This document shows positions 1 through 5,921 of a DNA stretch of 64,000 bases, one piece after another. A program made the position numbers and the translations under genes. This DNA comes from UBA7430 sp002478765 (GTDB taxonomy: Bacteria > Bacteroidota > Bacteroidia > Flavobacteriales > UBA7430). The notes below the pieces were generated by a model, which saw nothing but the letters and a program-made list of their open reading frames with translations, did not search any database and had not been told where the DNA came from. The stretch's first letter is position 1; each line of letters starts with the position of its first letter. The stretch lies in assembly GCA_943789355.1 (NCBI GenBank), contig CALSTU010000002.1, positions 496,001 through 560,000 of the forward strand, read 5' to 3'.

Positions 1-1881
1 GTCGCTGAAGGGATAAGTAGCGGTTTGGCTCGCAATGTTCTGGCAGCAGAGATAGGTGATGAAGTATGGGATGCTAATCGTGGAATCTTTAATGATGCAA
101 CCTTAAAACTCCTTACTTGGAACGATGACAATGGGAAAATGGCCATGTGGCATTCCTCTGCACACCTTATGGCTGAGGCTCTGGAAGCGCTTTACCCAGG
201 TGTCAAACTAGCCATTGGACCCCCAATTGAACAAGGGTTTTATTACGATATTGATTTTGGCGAACACAACTTTTCTTCAGACCATTTTCCGAAAGTAGAA
301 AAGAAAATGACAGAATTGGCGCGTCAAAAGAACACGTTTGAGCGTATTGAAATCTCCAAAACGGAAGCCATCTCTTACTTTCAAAAAAAAGAAGACGTAT
401 ACAAACTGGAATTACTGGAAGGCTTGGAAGATGGAAACATCACCTTCTACAAACAAGGTGGATTTACCGACCTATGTAGGGGCCCTCACATTCCAAACAC
501 AGGATTCATAAAGGCGATTAAACTGCTCAATACTGCAGGAGCTTACTGGAGAGGTGACGAGAAAAACAAACAGCTCACAAGAATATATGGAATCACTTTT
601 CCAAAGAATAAAGAACTTACCGCCTATCTCGAAATGCTGGAGGAGGCTAAGAAAAGAGACCACCGTAAATTAGGAAAAGAGATGGAACTTTTCACCTTCT
701 CTCAAACCGTAGGACAAGGACTGCCATTATGGCTTCCAAAAGGTGCTGCATTAAGAGAGCGTTTGGAAAATTTCTTAAAGAAAGCTCAATTGACTGCTGG
801 CTACGAACAGGTCATTACACCACACATAGCGAATAAAGATTTATACGTTTGTTCTGGACACTATGAAAAATACGGCGAAGATTCGTTCCAACCCATCAAG
901 ACCCCGAACGAAGGTGAAGAATTTTTCTTGAGACCTATGAATTGCCCACATCACTGTGAAATTTATAAAAGCAAACCCAGATCCTACAAAGATCTTCCCA
1001 TACGTTATGCAGAATTTGGAACTGTATATCGCTACGAACAAAGTGGTGAATTGCACGGTCTTACTCGCGTGAGAGGATTTACGCAAGATGATGCGCACCT
1101 GTTTGTAAGACCCGACCAAGTCCGAGAAGAATTTGAAAAAGTTATTGATTTAGTGCTCTATGTATTTAAAGCTTTAGGTTTTGAGGATTTTACCGCTCAG
1201 GTTTCTCTTCGTGACAAAGAAAATAGAGAAAAATACATTGGTAGTGACTCTAACTGGGATTTGGCTGAAGATGCAATCTTAGATTCAGCAAACAAAAAAG
1301 GCTTAGAGACTACTGTAGAATATGGTGAAGCTGCTTTTTACGGACCTAAATTAGACTTCATGGTTAAAGATGCTCTAGGAAGGTCTTGGCAACTGGGAAC
1401 CATTCAAGTAGATTATAATCTACCAGAACGCTTTGAACTCGAATACACCGGGTCTGACAACAAAAAACATCGCCCAGTGATGATACACAGAGCACCCTTC
1501 GGTTCTCTAGAGCGATTTGTTGCCGTATTGCTTGAACATTGCGGAGGAAACTTCCCTTTGTGGCTCACGCCTGACCAAGTTTGCATACTTCCAATTAGCG
1601 ATAAGTACATGGAATATAGCAAGGAAGTTTTAAATTCGCTTAAAATTTCCGATATTCGCGCCGAGATTGACGACCGTAGTGAAAAAACGGGACGTAAAAT
1701 TCGTGATGCAGAAGTTCGTAAAATACCATTCATGCTAATCGTTGGAGAACGTGAAGCCCATGAAGGCAAAGTCTCTGTAAGGCGACACGGTGGCGAAGAC
1801 CTTGGAAGCATGAGCTTGGAAGAATTCAAAGCCTTAACGAACAAAGAGATTACAGAAAATATTGACGAATTTGTTGTTTAA
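1..1881 (+). CDS. thrS: Threonine--tRNA ligase, 5' end missing
   Basis: Charges tRNA-Thr with threonine in the cytoplasm. The reading frame is open from base 1, so the gene begins upstream of the window; the TTG at 25 is an internal leucine codon and not the start. About 626 residues are present, so only some 20 of the usual 640-650 are missing, and the first residues seen are the tail of the TGS domain. The editing-domain HxxxH is at window residues 51-55 (WHSSAH), followed by DLCRGPH. The class II core has the MNCPHH zinc/threonine site, and a C-terminal anticodon-binding domain ends the protein. infC follows after 23 bases, the usual thrS-infC-rpmI-rplT order. Confidence 0.97.
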   Translation, partial: VAEGISSGLARNVLAAEIGDEVWDANRGIFNDATLKLLTWNDDNGKMAMWHSSAHLMAEALEALYPGVKLAIGPPIEQGFYYDIDFGEHNFSSDHFPKVEKKMTELARQKNTFERIEISKTEAISYFQKKEDVYKLELLEGLEDGNITFYKQGGFTDLCRGPHIPNTGFIKAIKLLNTAGAYWRGDEKNKQLTRIYGITFPKNKELTAYLEMLEEAKKRDHRKLGKEMELFTFSQTVGQGLPLWLPKGAALRERLENFLKKAQLTAGYEQVITPHIANKDLYVCSGHYEKYGEDSFQPIKTPNEGEEFFLRPMNCPHHCEIYKSKPRSYKDLPIRYAEFGTVYRYEQSGELHGLTRVRGFTQDDAHLFVRPDQVREEFEKVIDLVLYVFKALGFEDFTAQVSLRDKENREKYIGSDSNWDLAEDAILDSANKKGLETTVEYGEAAFYGPKLDFMVKDALGRSWQLGTIQVDYNLPERFELEYTGSDNKKHRPVMIHRAPFGSLERFVAVLLEHCGGNFPLWLTPDQVCILPISDKYMEYSKEVLNSLKISDIRAEIDDRSEKTGRKIRDAEVRKIPFMLIVGEREAHEGKVSVRRHGGEDLGSMSLEEFKALTNKEITENIDEFVV

Positions 1882-1890
1882 CTAAACGAT

Positions 1891-1896
1891 AGGAGG
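1891..1896 (+). promoter_or_regulatory. Strong Shine-Dalgarno of infC
   Basis: A perfect AGGAGG sits 8 bases before the ATA start of infC. Most other genes in this window have AT-rich leaders without such a site, as is usual in Bacteroidota. The site therefore supports the upstream ATA start and hints at special initiation of IF3. Confidence 0.8.
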
Positions 1897-1904
1897 AACA
1901 AGCC

Positions 1905-2462
1905 ATAGCAATTAGAAGAAGAAGAAGTAGAGGTCCAGGACGTGTCATTAGGGAAAATGCACACAACATCAACAAAGCAATTAGAGCGCCCGAAGTGCGT
2001 CTTACAGCAGGTGAAGGAATAGAAGAAGGTGTTTACCCTACTCGGAAAGCCATCGCACTTGCTGATGAGCTTGGTCTTGACTTAGTAGAAATTGCTGCCA
2101 AAGCAAACCCACCTGTTTGTCGTATTGTAGACTACAACAAGTTCTTGTACGAACAAAAAATGCGTCAAAAAGAAATGAAAGCCAAAGCCTCGAAAGTGGT
2201 TATTAAGGAAATTCGTTTTGGACCCAATACAGACGAACACGATTTCGACTTTAAACTTAAGCATGCCAAGAAATTTTTATCGGATGGTGCGAAGCTTAAA
2301 GCTTTTGTGTTTTTTAAAGGACGCTCTATCTTGTTTAAAGACAAAGGAGAAATATTATTACTAAGATTTGCTCAAGAATTAGAAGACTATGGTAAAGTCG
2401 AGCAATTGCCAAAGCTGGAAGGTAAACGTATGATTATGTTTATCAGCCCAAAAAAGAAATAA
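1905..2462 (+). CDS. infC: Translation initiation factor IF-3, ATA start
   Basis: IF3 binds the 30S subunit, keeps it apart from 50S and rejects wrong start codons and initiator tRNAs. I extend the gene upstream of the GTG at 1995 to an ATA codon at 1905, giving 185 residues. The added 30 residues (AIRRRRSRGP and on) are the basic N-terminus conserved in Bacteroidota IF3, and AGGAGG lies 8 bases before the ATA. No ATG or GTG exists in frame between the thrS stop and 1995. Both IF3 domains are complete (NKFLYEQ helix, KEIRFGP, and C-terminal KAFVFFKGR). Rare start codons in infC are known to give autoregulation, because IF3 discriminates against them; the same control is inferred here. Confidence 0.93.
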   Translation: MAIRRRRSRGPGRVIRENAHNINKAIRAPEVRLTAGEGIEEGVYPTRKAIALADELGLDLVEIAAKANPPVCRIVDYNKFLYEQKMRQKEMKAKASKVVIKEIRFGPNTDEHDFDFKLKHAKKFLSDGAKLKAFVFFKGRSILFKDKGEILLLRFAQELEDYGKVEQLPKLEGKRMIMFISPKKK

Positions 2463-2495
2463 GAACTCATATTTAGGAAATAAAGAGGACAGATC

Positions 2496-2690
2496 ATGCC
2501 AAAGATGAAAACCAAATCCAGTGCCAAGAAGCGTTTTAAGCTAACAGGTACCGGTAAAATCAAAAGAAAGCATGCTTTTAAAAGTCACATTCTTACAAAG
2601 AAAGGGACGAAACAAAAGCGAAATCTAACAAAAATAGGTTTGGTACACGAAGCCGATGTGCCAAATATCAAGCAACAATTGTGCTTGTAA
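2496..2690 (+). CDS. rpmI: Ribosomal protein bL35
   Basis: Small basic protein of the 50S subunit, 64 residues, the normal family length, starting MPKMKTKSSAKKRFK. It follows infC after 33 bases and has a partial purine-rich site (AGAGGA) before the ATG. It is co-transcribed with infC and rplT; the 86-base spacer that follows can fold into two hairpins. Confidence 0.97.
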   Translation: MPKMKTKSSAKKRFKLTGTGKIKRKHAFKSHILTKKGTKQKRNLTKIGLVHEADVPNIKQQLCL

Positions 2691-2718
2691 TGCGCAATTA
2701 GCGTTTATTAATTAACCC

Positions 2719-2757
2719 TGTACTTAGCAACTAAGAGTTTCGAAAGAAACCGCTACG
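2719..2757 (+). promoter_or_regulatory. Two-hairpin RNA element between rpmI and rplT
   Basis: The spacer holds two adjacent perfect 5-bp hairpins. The first is CTTAG-CAA-CTAAG at 2723-2735; the second is GTTTC-GAAA-GAAAC at 2737-2750, with a GNRA tetraloop. A closing 4-bp helix is possible between TGTA (2719-2722) and TACG (2754-2757), making a compact three-way junction 19 bases before the rplT ATG. L20 controls its own operon through mRNA structures in other bacteria, so autoregulation is the natural guess. The function is inferred. Confidence 0.45.
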
Positions 2758-2776
2758 TATAAAAAAATTAAACATT

Positions 2777-3124
2777 ATGCCTAGATCAGTAAATCATGTT
2801 GCGTCTAAAGCACGCAGAAAAAAAGTAATCAAACTTGCCAAAGGTTATTTCGGAAGAAGAAAAAACGTTTGGACCGTAGCGAAAAACGCTGTTGAAAAAG
2901 GTTTAACATACGCTTACAGAGACCGTAAGGTAAAGAAAAGAAACTTTCGTTCTTTGTGGATTCAGCGTATCAATGCCGGTGCTCGTCAATACGGTTTGTC
3001 TTACTCTCAGTTCATGGGGGCGGTTCACAAAAACAACATCGAACTTAACCGTAAGGTTTTGGCCGATTTGGCTATGAACCATCCAGAAGCTTTTAAAGCG
3101 ATTGTGGATAAAGTAAGTAAATAA
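2777..3124 (+). CDS. rplT: Ribosomal protein bL20
   Basis: Binds 23S rRNA early in 50S assembly and in other bacteria represses its own operon by binding mRNA. It has 115 residues, full length, with the typical start MPRSVNHVASKARRKK and the conserved GLSYSQFM segment. It is the last gene of the thrS-infC-rpmI-rplT unit, with an intrinsic terminator 26 bases after the stop. The preceding spacer contains a candidate control structure. Confidence 0.98.
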   Translation: MPRSVNHVASKARRKKVIKLAKGYFGRRKNVWTVAKNAVEKGLTYAYRDRKVKKRNFRSLWIQRINAGARQYGLSYSQFMGAVHKNNIELNRKVLADLAMNHPEAFKAIVDKVSK

Positions 3125-3150
3125 TAAAGAACCATTCCTAAATATGTTAA

Positions 3151-3175
3151 AAGGAGCCCTAGGGCTCCTTTTTTT
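3151..3175 (+). terminator. Intrinsic terminator after rplT
   Basis: A perfect inverted repeat with arms AAGGAGCCCT and AGGGCTCCTT (3151-3170) runs into seven T residues. It closes the thrS-infC-rpmI-rplT operon. Confidence 0.9.
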
Positions 3176-3281
3176 GTCTCACAAAATATAAGAATAACAT
3201 CAAAGTAAAATTATCAGTTTAAACCAACGGAAATTTATCCTGGTGAATACACCACAATTTTCATCCTTCTCGTTGTATATG

Positions 3282-3303
3282 AAAAAAGAGCCCCGAAGGG
3301 CTC
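3282..3303 (-). terminator. Intrinsic terminator of recA
   Basis: On the minus strand, GAGCCC-TTCG-GGGCTC is followed by six T residues, only 4 bases after the recA stop. UUCG is a stable tetraloop. Confidence 0.9.
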
Positions 3304-3307
3304 TGTA

Positions 3308-4306
3308 CTATGAATTCTGTATCTGTTCTACAATCTTACCTTCTAACTCTTCCGCAAGCTCAACGTTATCTTGCAGGAGTCGCTTGACCGCATCTCTACC
3401 TTGTCCTAACTTCGTGTCACCATAACTAAACCACGAACCACTTTTCTTAACGACGGCATACTCTACACCTAAATCAATGATTTCACCTACTTTAGAAATT
3501 CCTTCTCCGTACATGATGTCAAATTCTGTTTTACGGAAAGGTGGGGCAACTTTATTCTTGACAACCTTCACACGAGTTCGATTTCCAACAACTTGCTCAC
3601 CATCTTTCAGTTGCGTACTTCTTCGGATATCTAAACGAACCGAAGAATAAAACTTAAGGGCGTTACCACCAGTAGTTGTTTCTGGATTCCCAAACATCAC
3701 ACCTATTTTCTCACGCAATTGATTGATGAAAACACAAGTACAACCGGTCTTTGAAATAGACGCTGTCAGTTTTCTAAGTGCCTGCGACATCAACCGAGCA
3801 TGAAGACCCATTTTAGAATCTCCCATCTCACCCTCAATTTCGCTTTTAGGCGTCAAGGCTGCCACTGAATCAATCACAATGATGTCTACAGCACCCGAAC
3901 GAATTAAATTATCTGCAATTTCAAGAGCTTGTTCTCCAGAATCAGGCTGTGCGATAATCAACTCATCTATATTAACGCCCAAGTTCTCAGCATAAAATCG
4001 ATCAAAAGCGTGCTCAGCATCAATAAAGGCAGCAATCCCTCCAGCTTTCTGAGCTTCAGCCATTGCGTGTATTGAAAGAGTTGTTTTTCCTGATGATTCA
4101 GGGCCGTAAATTTCTACGACCCTCCCTTTGGGATACCCACCAATTCCAAGAGCTAAATCAAGCCCTAAAGAACCTGATGAAATACTTGCAATATCTACAG
4201 CGGCAATATCACCCATTTTCATTACAGCTCCCTTACCGTATGTCTTTTCCAACTTATCCATCGTAAGTTGTAATGCCTTTAATTTAGCTTCTCTTTCCTT
4301 TTCCAT
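3308..4306 (-). CDS. recA: Recombinase RecA
   Basis: ATP-dependent strand-exchange protein for homologous recombination and SOS signalling. It has 332 residues and is complete. The Walker A motif GPESSGKT is at residues 68-75, followed by the DNA-binding loops (FINQLREKIG and GGNALKFYSSVRLD). The C-terminus is short and lacks a long acidic tail. It is transcribed alone: its own terminator lies just downstream, and the next gene upstream (bcp) is 57 bases away. A near-match to the -7 box (TTCATTTG) is the only promoter hint seen, and I see no LexA-type box. Confidence 0.98.
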   Translation of the reverse strand: MEKEREAKLKALQLTMDKLEKTYGKGAVMKMGDIAAVDIASISSGSLGLDLALGIGGYPKGRVVEIYGPESSGKTTLSIHAMAEAQKAGGIAAFIDAEHAFDRFYAENLGVNIDELIIAQPDSGEQALEIADNLIRSGAVDIIVIDSVAALTPKSEIEGEMGDSKMGLHARLMSQALRKLTASISKTGCTCVFINQLREKIGVMFGNPETTTGGNALKFYSSVRLDIRRSTQLKDGEQVVGNRTRVKVVKNKVAPPFRKTEFDIMYGEGISKVGEIIDLGVEYAVVKKSGSWFSYGDTKLGQGRDAVKRLLQDNVELAEELEGKIVEQIQNS

Positions 4307-4363
4307 AATTATTTTTTGCTTTACATCTGCAAATGAATAAATTCACTGCGTCAATTTGTGTCG

Positions 4364-4825
4364 CTATTTGTATGACTCTAATATTTGGTTGGCGTGGTCT
4401 TTGGTTTTCACTTTGGTGAAGACTTTTTCAATCAAGCCCTGTTCATCAATTACAAACGTAGTTCTGTGAACACCATCATACTCTTTACCCATGAACTTTT
4501 TTGGACCCCAAACACCGTAGGCACAGATCAGCTCTTTTTGTTCATCAGCAATCAAACTGAAGGGTAAGTCATATTTATCAATAAACTTCTGATGTCTTTT
4601 TGCTGGATCAGGACTAACGCCCAAAACAACAAACCCTTTATCCTTCAAAATGCTGTAGTTTTCACCAAGATTGCAAGACTCAGCCGTACAACCCGGAGTC
4701 ATGTCTTTTGGATAGAAATAAAGAATCACTTTTTTACCCGCAAATCCTGACAATGTCACCTGCTGCTCTTTCTCATTGATAGCAATAAAATCCGGTGCTT
4801 TATCTCCCGCTTTTAACCCCGTCAT
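4364..4825 (-). CDS. bcp: Thiol peroxidase of the Bcp/PrxQ family
   Basis: Reduces hydrogen peroxide and organic hydroperoxides using thioredoxin. I start at the ATG at 4825 (MTGLKAGDKAPDF, 153 residues) and not at an in-frame TTG at 4849, because that TTG lies inside a -7 promoter box and the family begins here. The peroxidatic cysteine is C46 in TPGCT, and the resolving cysteine is C51, five residues on as in atypical 2-Cys Bcp proteins. The FYPKD segment is conserved. It has its own promoter and lies between recA and the terminator of the sigma-factor unit. Confidence 0.95.
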   Translation of the reverse strand: MTGLKAGDKAPDFIAINEKEQQVTLSGFAGKKVILYFYPKDMTPGCTAESCNLGENYSILKDKGFVVLGVSPDPAKRHQKFIDKYDLPFSLIADEQKELICAYGVWGPKKFMGKEYDGVHRTTFVIDEQGLIEKVFTKVKTKDHANQILESYK

Positions 4826-4846
4826 AAAAATAGTTTTTGTTACACT

Positions 4847-4854
4847 CAAATTTA
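4847..4854 (-). promoter_or_regulatory. Bacteroidota -7 box for bcp
   Basis: TAAATTTG on the minus strand matches TAnnTTTG. It places transcription start near 4840, about 15 bases before the chosen ATG. No -33 TTTG is seen at normal spacing. Confidence 0.55.
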
Positions 4855-4889
4855 AAAAAAATGCCTCATTTGATCACATCAAATGAGGC
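4854..4889 (-). terminator. Intrinsic terminator after the sigma-factor unit
   Basis: A 12-bp perfect stem (GCCTCATTTGAT paired with ATCAAATGAGGC, loop of 3) is followed on the minus strand by eight T residues. It lies 36 bases after the stop of the 60-residue gene and separates it from bcp. Confidence 0.9.
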
Positions 4890-4925
4890 GCTTTTTATCA
4901 ACAATAAAATAAGTATTGTAGATGA

Positions 4926-5108
4926 TTAATTCTTAAAAAGAACAACCGTATCTAGAGAATTAGACTTCACAACTGTTGATGACTTAGCATAGGCTATAAC
5001 GAATCTCAAAGCTTCTTTGGATGGACTCGAACCCTTGTTTTGTTTGTTTGTTTTTATTTCGGAATCCGACAGTCCGACAATGTCATGTTGAGTAAATATT
5101 TTTGCCAT
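4926..5108 (-). CDS. Small protein downstream of ECF sigma factor
   Basis: A 60-residue ORF starting MAKIFTQHDIVGLSDSE, with a Lys/Ser/Asn-rich middle and a segment PSKEALRFVIAYAKS followed by a hydrophobic end. I recall short Bacteroidota proteins ending in a similar way but cannot name a family. It has no membrane segment and no zinc motif, so it does not look like a classical anti-sigma factor. It starts 44 bases after the sigma-factor stop, and a strong terminator follows it, so the two form one transcript and it is very likely a real gene. Its role is unknown; a partner or modulator of the sigma factor is only a guess. Confidence 0.65.
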   Translation of the reverse strand: MAKIFTQHDIVGLSDSEIKTNKQNKGSSPSKEALRFVIAYAKSSTVVKSNSLDTVVLFKN

Positions 5109-5152
5109 AGAATATATTTTAGTTCTATTCTATAACGACAATTGTTACACAA

Positions 5153-5740
5153 TTAGTATACCTCTAAATTAATGTGGTGTTTTTCTTTTAGCCTTCTGAG
5201 ATTCATTAAAGCGTAACGCATCCTACCTAAAGCCGTATTTATACTAATGCCACATTCTTCAGAAATTTCCTTAAAGGTCATTCCAGAATAATAACGCATT
5301 TCCAACACCTCTTTTTGTTCTTTAGACAAGAATGAAACGAGTTTCTTAACATCAGAGTAAACCTGACAGTGCACCATATCAGACTCGACAGACTCAAACT
5401 CTTCACCCAAAACATCAAAGATGTCAAAACCATCGTTTGGACGAACCATGCGGACTCTAGACTCTTTTCTAAAATGATCTATAATACGGTTATGTGAAAT
5501 TCTCATCACCCATGAAATAAACTTACCTTCTTCGTTGTAGCGTCCCTCTTGAAGTTTGTTAATCACTTTAATAAACACATCTTGAAAAATATCGTTCGCT
5601 AGATCTACGTCTTTTACTTTGGACATAATGTACCCAAAAACTTTATCCTTGTGACGAAGGATCAAACGTTCTATAGATAGAGAATCTCCAGATAAAAAAG
5701 TACGAATAAGTTCTTGATCAGAAAAATTTTGCACACGCAT
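5153..5740 (-). CDS. ECF-type RNA polymerase sigma factor
   Basis: A 195-residue sigma-70 family protein of the short, two-domain class. Region 2 covers about residues 20-95 (DIFQDVFIKV, then the promoter-melting part FISWVMRISHNRIIDHFRK). Region 4 covers about residues 130-185, with the helix-turn-helix MTFKEISEECGISINTALGRMRYA. It is the version found divergent from uvrA in Flavobacteriales. A 60-residue gene follows in the same transcript. No membrane anti-sigma gene is adjacent, which differs from most ECF systems. Its regulon cannot be read from this window. Confidence 0.93.
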   Translation of the reverse strand: MRVQNFSDQELIRTFLSGDSLSIERLILRHKDKVFGYIMSKVKDVDLANDIFQDVFIKVINKLQEGRYNEEGKFISWVMRISHNRIIDHFRKESRVRMVRPNDGFDIFDVLGEEFESVESDMVHCQVYSDVKKLVSFLSKEQKEVLEMRYYSGMTFKEISEECGISINTALGRMRYALMNLRRLKEKHHINLEVY

Positions 5741-5888
5741 AAGCTACCATTTAGGTTAAACATTAAAAGAATGTAATAGGTAGAAATGCTTCTATAGGCA
5801 AAATGGTTTAATGGGTTTAATTTGTTACAATATACAAACTTTTAAACAATCAAACCAAATCTTAAAATGATAACGTCATTTAATTTCA

Positions 5889-5896
5889 TAATTTTG
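5889..5896 (+). promoter_or_regulatory. Bacteroidota -7 box for uvrA
   Basis: TAATTTTG matches TAnnTTTG, 25 bases before the uvrA ATG, giving a leader of roughly 19 bases. No -33 TTTG is found at normal distance, and I see no obvious SOS operator. Confidence 0.5.
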
Positions 5897-5921
5897 CAAC
5901 TCTGCATTGCTCTAGAAATCT

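Noticed and set aside
1413..1844. 143-residue ORF on the minus strand inside thrS
   Set aside because: It is antisense to a well-conserved synthetase region and shows no family feature.
25..1881. thrS as a complete gene starting at TTG 25
   Set aside because: The frame is open to base 1 and encodes family-like TGS-domain residues before the TTG, so the gene is cut by the window edge.
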